Source of the DNA: Corallococcus macrosporus
GTDB taxonomy: Bacteria > Myxococcota > Myxococcia > Myxococcales > Myxococcaceae
Direction: 5' to 3'
Length of the DNA: 64,000 nucleotides
Assembly (NCBI RefSeq): GCF_017302985.1
Contig: NZ_JAFIMU010000009.1
Coordinates: 496,001 to 560,000 of the forward strand
A program made the position numbers and the translations under genes. Positions within the stretch are counted from its first letter, which is position 1. The number at the start of each line of letters is the position of its first letter. Below are positions 1 to 7,059 of the stretch, piece by piece. The notes under the pieces are model-generated. The model was not told the origin of the DNA. It was given only the letters and a program-made list of their open reading frames with translations, and did no database searches.

Positions 1-36
1 CGAAGGCCCACCCCTTCTTAGGAGACGGAAAACACC

Positions 37-1050
37 ATGGCCATCAAGCTCGCCATCAACGGCTTCGGTCGTATCGGTCGCTGCATCCTGCGCGCCGCGC
101 TCAGCCGCAAGGAAGACCTCGAGATCGTCGCCATCAACGACCTCGACAAGCCGGCGGCGCTGGCCCACCTGTTCAAGTACGACTCCGTGCACCGCACGTG
201 GCCGGGCGAAGTGAGCCACACGGACAAGGGCATCGTCGTGAACGGCAAGGAGATCGCCGTCACCGCGGAGAAGGACCCCTCCGCGCTGCCCTGGAAGAAC
301 ATGAACGTGGACGTGGTGATGGAGTGCACCGGCCGCTTCACCGCGCGCGACGCCGCCGCCAAGCACCTGGCCGCGGGCGCCAAGAAGGTCATCATCTCCG
401 CGCCGGCCAAGGGCCCGGACATGACCATCGCGTACGGCATCAACCACCACGAGTACGACCCGGCCAAGCACCACATCGTGTCCAACGCCTCGTGCACCAC
501 CAACTGCCTGGCGCCCATCGCCAAGGTGCTGGTGGACAACTTCGGCATCGAGAAGGGCCTGATGACGACGGTGCACAGCTACACCAACGACCAGCGCATC
601 CTGGACCTCACCCACGACGACATGCGCCGCGCCCGCGCCGCCGCGCTGTCCATGATCCCCACCAGCACCGGCGCCGCGAAGGCCATCGGTGAGGTGCTTC
701 CGGCGCTCAAGGGCAAGATGCACGGCCTGTCCGTCCGCGTCCCCACCCCGAACGTGTCCCTGGTGGACCTGACGGTGAACACCTCCAAGAAGGTCACCGC
801 GGAGGAGGTCATCGCCGCGATGAAGGCCGCCGCCAACGGCGCGCTCAAGGGCGTGCTCGAGTTCAGCGACGCGCAGACGGTGTCCGTGGACTACAACGGC
901 AACCCGCACTCGGCCATCTTCGACGCCACCAACTGCTACGTGATGGGCGACAACCTGCTCAAGGTCATGGCCTGGTACGACAACGAGTGGGGCTTCTCCA
1001 ACCGCATGGTCGACACGGCGAAGTTCCTCGTGTCCAAGGGCGTGGCTTAA
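37..1050 (+). CDS. gap: Glyceraldehyde-3-phosphate dehydrogenase, type I
   Basis: Converts glyceraldehyde 3-phosphate to 1,3-bisphosphoglycerate with NAD in cytoplasmic glycolysis. The 337-residue length is normal for the family. The N-terminal Rossmann motif NGFGRIGR is at residues 8-15, the active-site stretch SNASCTTNC places the catalytic Cys at 153, and the base His is at 180. Asp35 in INDL fits a preference for NAD over NADP. The ATG is preceded by GGAGA at 21-25. It is the first gene of the gap-pgk-tpiA cluster, with 57 bp to pgk. The promoter lies outside the window. Confidence 0.98.
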   Translation: MAIKLAINGFGRIGRCILRAALSRKEDLEIVAINDLDKPAALAHLFKYDSVHRTWPGEVSHTDKGIVVNGKEIAVTAEKDPSALPWKNMNVDVVMECTGRFTARDAAAKHLAAGAKKVIISAPAKGPDMTIAYGINHHEYDPAKHHIVSNASCTTNCLAPIAKVLVDNFGIEKGLMTTVHSYTNDQRILDLTHDDMRRARAAALSMIPTSTGAAKAIGEVLPALKGKMHGLSVRVPTPNVSLVDLTVNTSKKVTAEEVIAAMKAAANGALKGVLEFSDAQTVSVDYNGNPHSAIFDATNCYVMGDNLLKVMAWYDNEWGFSNRMVDTAKFLVSKGVA

Positions 1051-1107
1051 AGCCGCACCGCATCCGGCACCCCAGGCTGACCGAGACAGGCACAAGGGAC
1101 ACCCAAG

Positions 1108-2301
1108 ATGATCCGCTACATCGATGACCTGCAGTTGACCGGCAAGCGCGTCTTCATCCGCGTGGACTTCAACGTCCCGCTGGAGGGGCGTCGCATCACC
1201 GACGACACCCGCATCCGTGAAGCGCTTCCCACCATCCGGCGCGCGCTGGAGATGGGCGGCAAGGTCATCCTGGCGTCCCACCTCGGTCGGCCCAAGGGGC
1301 CGGACCCCAAGCTGTCCACGGTGCTCGTCGCGGAGAAGCTGGCGGAGCTGCTGGGCGGCAAGCACGAGGTCATCCACGCGGACGACTGCGTGGGCGACAA
1401 CGTGAAGAAGCAGGTGAACGACCTGAAGGCGGGGCAGGTGCTCCTCTTGGAGAACCTGCGCTTCCACAAGGAGGAGGAGGCGAACGACGAGGCCTTCTCG
1501 CGCGAGCTGGCGGCGCTGGCGGACGTCTACGTCAACGACGCGTTCGGCACGGCGCACCGTGCGCACGCGTCCACGGCCGGCATGGTGCCCTTCGTGAAGG
1601 AGAAGGCCGCCGGCTTCCTGATGCGCAAGGAGATCGAGTACCTGGGCGACAAGGTCCTGCGCAATCCGGCGAAGCCCTTCGTGGCCATCCTGGGCGGCTC
1701 CAAGGTGAGCGACAAGATCAAGGTCATCGAGAGCCTGCTGCCCAAGGTGGACGCGCTGCTCGTGGGTGGCGCCATGGCGTACACCTTCCTGAAGGCGCAG
1801 GGCATCGAAGTGGGCAAGAGCCGGGTGGAGGAGGGCGACAAGCTGGCGCTGGCGGCGAAGCTGCTGGACACGGCGAAGCGCCTGAAGACGCCGCTGGTGC
1901 TCCCCATCGACCACATCGTGTGCGCGGATCCGGATGGCAACGGTCCGGTGAAGGAGACGCCGGATCAGGTCGTCCCCGCGGACATGATGGGCCTGGACAT
2001 CGGTCCGAAGACGCGCGCGATGTACACGCAGCGCATCCGCGACGCGAAGACGGTGGTGTGGAACGGGCCCATGGGCCGCTTCGAGGTGGCGAAGTTCGCC
2101 GAGGGCACGCGGTCGGTGGCCGCGGCCATGTCCATCAACAAGGACGCCGTGACGGTGATTGGCGGCGGCGACAGCGCGGCGGCGGTGGAGCAGATGGGCT
2201 ACGCGGACAAGATGAGCCACGTGTCCACGGGCGGTGGCGCGTCGCTGGAGTTCCTGGAAGGCCAGCCGCTGCCGGGCATCAAGGCGCTGGAGACGAAGTA
2301 G
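1108..2301 (+). CDS. pgk: Phosphoglycerate kinase
   Basis: Transfers phosphate from 1,3-bisphosphoglycerate to ADP, the step after gap. At 397 residues it is full length for bacterial PGK. Visible signatures are RVDFNVPL near residue 18 (substrate-binding loop), [11 protein letters not shown], the hinge stretch [11 protein letters not shown], and the nucleotide-loop stretch [10 protein letters not shown] near the C-terminus. It begins 57 bp after gap and ends 36 bp before tpiA on the same strand, so cotranscription is likely. Confidence 0.98.
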   Translation: MIRYIDDLQLTGKRVFIRVDFNVPLEGRRITDDTRIREALPTIRRALEMGGKVILASHLGRPKGPDPKLSTVLVAEKLAELLGGKHEVIHADDCVGDNVKKQVNDLKAGQVLLLENLRFHKEEEANDEAFSRELAALADVYVNDAFGTAHRAHASTAGMVPFVKEKAAGFLMRKEIEYLGDKVLRNPAKPFVAILGGSKVSDKIKVIESLLPKVDALLVGGAMAYTFLKAQGIEVGKSRVEEGDKLALAAKLLDTAKRLKTPLVLPIDHIVCADPDGNGPVKETPDQVVPADMMGLDIGPKTRAMYTQRIRDAKTVVWNGPMGRFEVAKFAEGTRSVAAAMSINKDAVTVIGGGDSAAAVEQMGYADKMSHVSTGGGASLEFLEGQPLPGIKALETK

Positions 2302-2337
2302 GGCACCCACGCGGTACGCACCGGGGGAGACACCACG

Positions 2338-3099
2338 ATGGCTCGTCGGAAGATCGTCGCTGGCAACTGGAAGATGAACAAGACGGTGCCGGAAGCGCTC
2401 GCGCTGGTGCGGGAGCTTCGCGGCGCGGTGGCGGCGCTGGGCGACAAGGTGGAGGTGGCCATCGCGCCTCCGTTCGTGGCGTTGCAGCCCTTGCACGTCG
2501 CGCTGGAGGGGGCGCCCCTCCAACTGGCGGCGCAGAACTGCCACTGGGAGTCCTCGGGCGCCTTCACGGGCGAAGTGAGCGCGCCGATGCTGGCGGAACT
2601 GGGGTGCGCCTACGTCATCGTGGGGCACTCGGAGCGCCGACAGTTTTTCGGGGAGACGGACGCCACGGTGAACAAGCGCGCCAAGGCGGTGAAGGCCGCC
2701 GGGATGACGCCCATCGTCTGCGTGGGTGAGACGCTGGCCGAGCGCGAGTCGAACCAGACGCTGACGGTGGTGGAGCGCCAGGTGCGTGGTGCGCTGGAGG
2801 GCTTCTCCGGGGCGGACGTGGCGACGTTCGTGCTGGCGTACGAGCCGGTGTGGGCCATTGGGACGGGCCGTACGGCGACGACGGCGCAGGCGCAGGAGGT
2901 CCACGCGGCGATCCGGGGGCTGCTGACCCGGATGTACGACGAGGGGACGGCCGAGCGGGTGCGCATCCAGTACGGCGGGAGCGTGAAGCCGGACAACGCC
3001 GCGGAATTGCTGGGTCAGCCGGACGTGGACGGGGCGCTTGTCGGGGGAGCGAGCCTCAAGGCGGCGGACTTCGTGGCCATCGTCAAGGCGGCTGGCTGA
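2338..3099 (+). CDS. tpiA: Triosephosphate isomerase
   Basis: Interconverts dihydroxyacetone phosphate and glyceraldehyde 3-phosphate. The 253-residue protein has the full catalytic set: Lys12 in NWKMNK, His97 in VGHSERR, Glu169 in [11 protein letters not shown], and the phosphate-binding loop [10 protein letters not shown] near the C-terminus. It is the third gene of the glycolytic cluster. The 84 bp to secG contain a possible separate promoter. Confidence 0.98.
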   Translation: MARRKIVAGNWKMNKTVPEALALVRELRGAVAALGDKVEVAIAPPFVALQPLHVALEGAPLQLAAQNCHWESSGAFTGEVSAPMLAELGCAYVIVGHSERRQFFGETDATVNKRAKAVKAAGMTPIVCVGETLAERESNQTLTVVERQVRGALEGFSGADVATFVLAYEPVWAIGTGRTATTAQAQEVHAAIRGLLTRMYDEGTAERVRIQYGGSVKPDNAAELLGQPDVDGALVGGASLKAADFVAIVKAAG

Positions 3100-3120
3100 A
3101 GCGGCCGGGCCCGTTAGAAG

Positions 3121-3150
3121 TTGTCACCCCTTGAGCACTTTGTGTAGGTT
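3121..3150 (+). promoter_or_regulatory. Possible sigma-70 promoter for secG
   Basis: TTGTCA at 3121-3126 and TAGGTT at 3145-3150 are separated by 18 bp in the gap between tpiA and secG, about 33 bp before the secG ATG. Read by eye only. It could give secG expression independent of the glycolytic genes. Confidence 0.35.
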
Positions 3151-3183
3151 GCGCCCTCTTTTCACGGAGCGTTGGGAACACCC

Positions 3184-3585
3184 ATGCTGACCTTCTTCAC
3201 GATCGTGCACGTCCTGCTCTGCGTGTTCATGATCTTCGTCATCTTGCTGCAGCCGGGGAAGGACGCCGGCATGGGTTCCGCCCTCGGTGGCGGCGCCGCG
3301 ACGAGCGCCTTCGGTGGCCGCGGCGCGGTGACCTTCCTGAGCAAGCTGACGGGCATCTGCGCCGGCTTGTTCTTCCTGACCTCGCTGGGCCTGTCCTTCG
3401 TGGGCCTGCGCGGGTCGGTGGCCGCGGGCGGTTCCGTGGCCGCGCCGCCGGCGAAGACGGCCCCGGCGACCCCGGGCGCCACGACGCCTCCTCCGGCGGC
3501 CCCGGGAGCGGTGGAGCAGGAGCGTTCCGCGACGCCGCCGGCGGAGGGCCAGCCGGCTCCCGCGCCGACGACGCCCGCGCAGTAG
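3184..3585 (+). CDS. secG: Preprotein translocase subunit SecG
   Basis: Small inner-membrane subunit of the SecYEG protein-export channel. Two hydrophobic segments (about residues 2-20 and 48-72) flank a Gly/Ala-rich loop with the family-typical GMGSALGGG and TFLSKLT stretches. The last 55 or so residues are an Ala/Pro/Thr-rich tail, as in other high-GC SecG proteins. I chose the ATG at 3184 over a TTG at 3172 because GGAG at 3167 would sit almost on top of the TTG. Placement after gap-pgk-tpiA and before tRNA-Leu is a common bacterial arrangement. Confidence 0.93.
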   Translation: MLTFFTIVHVLLCVFMIFVILLQPGKDAGMGSALGGGAATSAFGGRGAVTFLSKLTGICAGLFFLTSLGLSFVGLRGSVAAGGSVAAPPAKTAPATPGATTPPPAAPGAVEQERSATPPAEGQPAPAPTTPAQ

Positions 3586-3600
3586 TCGTCAGGAAGCATC

Positions 3601-3662
3601 GGATTCACGCGACGGTTGAATTGGTTGTTGCGTGAATCCACGGGGTCCGGTACATGGACCCC
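3601..3662. repeat. Two adjacent inverted repeats between secG and tRNA-Leu
   Basis: GGATTCACGC at 3601-3610 is the exact reverse complement of 3630-3639 (19-nt spacer). GGGGTCC at 3642-3648 is the exact reverse complement of 3656-3662 (7-nt loop). Neither is followed by a T tract. They could be a secG 3' structure, a tRNA processing signal or an operator. Confidence 0.6.
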
Positions 3663-3670
3663 GCCGAAAC

Positions 3671-3752
3671 GCCCAGGTGGTGGAACTGGTAGACACACCA
3701 TCTTGAGGGGGTGGCGCCGAAAGGTGTGCGGGTTCGAATCCCGCCCTGGGCA
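3671..3752 (+). tRNA. tRNA-Leu (anticodon GAG)
   Basis: The acceptor stem GCCCAGG (3671-3677) pairs with CCTGGGC (3745-3751), with discriminator A at 3752. The anticodon stem CCATC/GGTGG encloses the 7-nt loop TTGAGGG with GAG at positions 34-36, reading CUC/CUU. The long class II variable arm (CGCC-GAAA-GGTG) and the T arm GCGGG-TTCGAAT-CCCGC fit leucine. CCA is not encoded. The accessory island begins just downstream. Confidence 0.97.
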
Positions 3753-3760
3753 CTCCGAAC

Positions 3761-3802
3761 AAGAGCCTCCGAGTCGAAAGACTCGGGGGCTCTTGTCGTT
3801 TC
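3761..3802 (+). terminator. Rho-independent terminator after tRNA-Leu
   Basis: A 15-bp stem, AAGAGCCTCCGAGTC with GACTCGGGGGCTCTT (one G-T pair), closes a GAAA tetraloop at 3761-3794 and runs into the T-rich stretch GTCGTTTC. It ends the secG/tRNA transcript. Confidence 0.9.
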
Positions 3803-3841
3803 TAGTGTTGAGCCTTGAAGGGCTCGCGCCGAGGGGGATGC

Positions 3842-5080
3842 ATGCCAAGCCAGCCGAGATACCCGAGCGAACTCCTACGTCCATGGCTCCTGACGAACTT
3901 CATGAAGGAGCCGTCGTCCGAGGATGCACGCGAAATCGTGGAAGGAATCCTGGAGCTTTGCGACGAACTCTTCTTCGCGAGTCTCGCGACTGAAGAGGGC
4001 GAAGCCGTTCGCCCCCAGATTGTGGTCGCTCCGAAGGGACCTGATGGCCTCAGGAAGGTGCTCGACAGCTCGCTCGGAGCCGATACGGGCGAAGATTGGG
4101 GTCCACCGTATGCTTGGCGTGTCATTGCCCTAAGTAACCCCCAGCCGTTCACGGCCAGTTCGATTGCGAAGCTGGCCGTCGCGGCAGGAGGCGGGCGGAG
4201 TGCTCTGGTGGTGTCACCTGGTGCGGAAGAGCTGGAGATCACTGGAATCGCTAGCCGAAACCCGACCACCGATGGTGGACGCGTACTTGTCATCACTGCC
4301 GACCGGCCCGGATCACTTGTTCTGTCCTGGGCGGCCAGGGAACTCGTGCGGTATGCACAAGGCCGCATAACTGAGCCCCCGGCTGACTTGTTCGGGGACA
4401 AGGGGAGCGTGATCCGCGATGCGCTTCATGCTTCGAGCGTATCGCTGCGCGCGGCTGCCCGGCCGTCATGGTTGGCGGTTCAAGCCGAACGTGTGGTCCT
4501 TGGGCTCGTCCGCAAGATGAGTCAGACAAGGCATGGGGGCATTGTCGCCGTTCAACGGGAGGCGCCTTCGGAAGCGCAGAGTGCTTCGGTGAAGCTCGTC
4601 ATGAGAAATCCCGAAATTCTGGCGCAGGCGGTGCGTGAGTATTTTGTTGCTGGAGGGAAATGGTGGACGGCTGCTTTTGCCTCTCCCGAGACGCTTGAGA
4701 GGCGACGTGAGCGTGATAGAGCTCGGACCTCATTCGATAATGCGAAACGTGAACTCGATGCTCTTGTCGAGGACGTGGGGCAGATGACGGCTATCGACAA
4801 TGCCCTTCTGCTGGCGCGCGACCTTCAAGTTATTGGGGCCGGCTACCACGTCTCCTCGTCGCAAAGACTAAAGGTATACGAAGCAACTGATCCGGCGGGA
4901 GTGATACGCAGAGAGTACGACCTTCAAGCCCATGGTGCTCGCCACCATGCCGCCGCCGCTTTCGCGGATCAGTACCCTGGCGCCGTTGCGTTCATTGCTT
5001 CTGAAGACGGTCCTTTGAAGTGCTTTTACAAGGTGGGCGATCAGGTCCTTTTCTGGCGGCTTCGTTTGCCGGACTTGTGA
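3842..5080 (+). CDS. DisA_N-like (DACNV-type) putative nucleotide-sensor protein
   Basis: A 412-residue soluble protein without signal peptide. The C-terminal half resembles the DisA_N (diadenylate cyclase) fold: IDNALLLARDL at about 318-328 aligns with the DGA motif region, and GARHHAAAAF at 365-374 with the RHR region, followed by AVAFIASEDGPLKCF. The second residue of DGA is Asn (319-321 reads DNA) and the third residue of RHR is His, so synthesis of c-di-AMP is doubtful and a binding or sensor role fits better. The N-terminal part (SIAKLAVAAGGGRSALVVSP, then SQTRHGGIVAV) matches the DACNV group as I recall it from conflict-system surveys. The ATG at 3842 is preceded by GAGGGGG 4 bp away; an upstream TTG at 3815 was not chosen. 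It lies between tRNA-Leu and IS remnants. Confidence 0.72.
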   Translation: MPSQPRYPSELLRPWLLTNFMKEPSSEDAREIVEGILELCDELFFASLATEEGEAVRPQIVVAPKGPDGLRKVLDSSLGADTGEDWGPPYAWRVIALSNPQPFTASSIAKLAVAAGGGRSALVVSPGAEELEITGIASRNPTTDGGRVLVITADRPGSLVLSWAARELVRYAQGRITEPPADLFGDKGSVIRDALHASSVSLRAAARPSWLAVQAERVVLGLVRKMSQTRHGGIVAVQREAPSEAQSASVKLVMRNPEILAQAVREYFVAGGKWWTAAFASPETLERRRERDRARTSFDNAKRELDALVEDVGQMTAIDNALLLARDLQVIGAGYHVSSSQRLKVYEATDPAGVIRREYDLQAHGARHHAAAAFADQYPGAVAFIASEDGPLKCFYKVGDQVLFWRLRLPDL

Positions 5081-5097
5081 ACAGGCTCAGCGCCAAC

Positions 5098-5560
5098 TCC
5101 TGCAGCTGTAGTCTGGAAAAAGCCGCAGTCGCCCTCTTATTGAAGAAACAGGAGAGGGGAGGACCCAGGCTTTCATGCTGTAGCCATCGGCCACAGAAAA
5201 GCAGGCGCCGGAAGCAAGGCTGGTCGGTCGTCTCTCAACGGAACTGGATGCGCTTGGCTGCAGCCGCGCTTCTGCAGACGCGAGGTGCATGCAATGGCAG
5301 AGGAATACGTGAAGGCGCTGCTGGAACGAGCGCAGCGCAAGAGTATGTGGGCCTTTCGGATGATGCGGGGCATCGAGCGCACTATGCCGTCCACCACCTG
5401 TTGCTGCTTTCGGAGTGGGACGCGGATGCGCGCGTGCCGATGTGTTGGCATACGCACGTAGGGCGTTGGGCGAAGGTGGCATTCTGCGGTGGACGCTTCC
5501 TGAATAAGGGCAAGAAGTCCGTGGGCACAGGACGCCAATACCCCGTGCTTTCCGCAGCGG
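5098..5560 (+). pseudogene. Degenerate 5' part of an IS701-family element
   Basis: Starts 17 bp after the previous gene with TCCTGCAGCTGTAGTC, close to the terminal repeat of the better-preserved IS701 element at 9597-11077. The following DNA aligns with the 5' half of that element: a putative start at 5175 is followed by an in-frame TAG at 5181 where the other copy has CAG. Recognisable pieces of the transposase (EYVGLSDDAGHRAHYA, LLLLSEWDADAR, FLNKGKKSVGTGRQY) occur in shifted frames. Similarity fades near 5560 and no right end was found. Non-functional remnant. Confidence 0.75.
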
Positions 5561-5869
5561 CCCTTCGCGTCCGCCGGTGTGCGTGCTTGTGGGTGACGCG
5601 CTTGGTGGACTTGCACCGCCACTCCGCCATCCGCTTCGTCACGCCCGATGACAGGCACTTCGGTCGTGAGGGCGCGCTGCTTGTCCGACGTCGCGAGGTG
5701 TACCACCGCGCTCGCGACTGCCACCCAGAGCGCTGGAGCCGCGGCACGCGCAACTGGACGCCGATGGGCCCTGTCCGTCTCGGCCCAGCTCCAAACTTCA
5801 CCTCGGTAGTGCTGGAGATGAAGCGCATCGGCTGAACCTTCTCGCGCGACAACCACTTTGACGCTCACC
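5561..5869. other. Unassigned sequence between IS remnants
   Basis: About 300 bp of high-GC DNA without a start-plus-RBS arrangement and with no reading frame I can tie to a family. Given its neighbours, it is probably eroded insertion-sequence DNA. Confidence 0.5.
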
Positions 5870-6022
5870 GGTACCCGGGCTCTCGGCAATCTGCTGCTGA
5901 GGCCGGTTCCGGGCGGTCATCAGCACCGCTTGGCATCTTTCGCGCAATCGGCGGTCCTCCGTTGTTCGGAAGCACGCTTCCATCTCGCTCCTCTGGCGCT
6001 CATTCAGCTCTAGCCGGTTCAT
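5870..6022 (-). pseudogene. N-terminal fragment of an IS630-family transposase
   Basis: The minus-strand frame from the ATG at 6022 reads MNRLELNERQRSEMEACFRT, then DRRLRERCQAVLM and RNRPQQQIAES, the helix-turn-helix N-terminus typical of myxobacterial IS630-family transposases. Similarity stops after about 50 residues, followed by out-of-frame sequence. The catalytic DDE domain is absent, so this is a remnant. Confidence 0.7.
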
Positions 6023-6102
6023 GCAAGTTTAACCGCGAATACCGACCTATTCATCCGAACCGTGAATTAGGTGGGATGGAAGCCCCAAGCCGGCGTGAAT
6101 AG

Positions 6103-7059
6103 TTAAATTTGAGAGCTGTAAGGAAGTGCCTTTACAAACTGCTCCATGTAGTCCCAATCGGGCTTCTGGTGTGTTGTCATAGGTAGACGGATGATTGACT
6201 CCCGCATGCGTTCAAGGTGCCATTTGCGCCCGTAGTTGAAGCGGTACTTCTCAAGGCGAATCAGTGTGCACAAAAATAGACCTGTGGCAGCAGAGAGCTG
6301 AAATCCCTTCGGGTATAGTACGTTGACATCATCGGTTGCCCAGTAAGCTTCGGGCTGAAAAAATGCCTCGGCTACCGAACCGTTGTAACTTACGCTGATT
6401 GTCCTGGCTTCGTGTATTGGATCCTGTCCAATTCTGGCCGTTATCCCGTTCCCGGTATCGGAAGCTCCGACGTAAGGCGTATTGCCGGGAAGCATGTCTG
6501 CCTTCGTTAGCCGCTGGCCCTTTTTGATCGTAAAGAGGTCTTGGAGAGCTAAGGGCTTCCAGGATTTCGGAGCAGTCAGTAGGACCGGCTTTGTGTGGGC
6601 AGGTAGCTTGGCGCCTTGGTAGCGATCAAGGTTCGCAGAATTTACCCAAGCAGGAACCTTCATTGCGTCAGGGAGCATCAAATCCTTGAGCGTCCGGTTC
6701 GCCTGTCGTCCGAATCCAAACCGAAATCGGTTTGCCGTGATGCACGTTGCCCACCAAAGCTTCTCTTGGTCGCTCATTGGCTTTCGTGCCTTGAGGATCA
6801 TCACATCGCGACCGCAGTAGTACGGAAAGGGCTGCAAAAAGGCCACTCCGGCACCGCCCTGCCCTCCAAGTGCAACAGTGATGGTCCCAGCAGGTGCAGG
6901 CTTCTCGGCTGCGATTCGCTTGACTTTGGCAGTGACGCCGTTGTTCCTTGCTGCTCGACCGACAAAGTTGACGGAATCAGGCCCGTCGGATTGCTCAAGG
7001 CGGTTCAGTTCTAGGCTGTGGCCGTACTGGAGGACGAATATTTCACTAATCTTCGGCAT
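6103..7059 (-). CDS. BcgI-like restriction-modification specificity subunit (two target-recognition domains)
   Basis: A 318-residue DNA-specificity protein, expected to guide the partner R-M subunit to its bipartite target. It has two half-repeats, each ending in a similar signature: FRFGFGRQANRTLKDLMLP in the first half and YRFNYGRKWHLERMRESIIR in the second, as in two-TRD HsdS-type proteins. The chosen ATG at 7059 overlaps the end of the upstream gene by 14 bp (the partner's TAG is at 7046-7048), implying translational coupling; an in-frame extension to 7113 would lie wholly inside the partner gene. Length is close to that of BcgIB (about 340 residues). GC is visibly lower than in the flanking chromosome. 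Confidence 0.82.
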   Translation of the reverse strand: MPKISEIFVLQYGHSLELNRLEQSDGPDSVNFVGRAARNNGVTAKVKRIAAEKPAPAGTITVALGGQGGAGVAFLQPFPYYCGRDVMILKARKPMSDQEKLWWATCITANRFRFGFGRQANRTLKDLMLPDAMKVPAWVNSANLDRYQGAKLPAHTKPVLLTAPKSWKPLALQDLFTIKKGQRLTKADMLPGNTPYVGASDTGNGITARIGQDPIHEARTISVSYNGSVAEAFFQPEAYWATDDVNVLYPKGFQLSAATGLFLCTLIRLEKYRFNYGRKWHLERMRESIIRLPMTTHQKPDWDYMEQFVKALPYSSQI

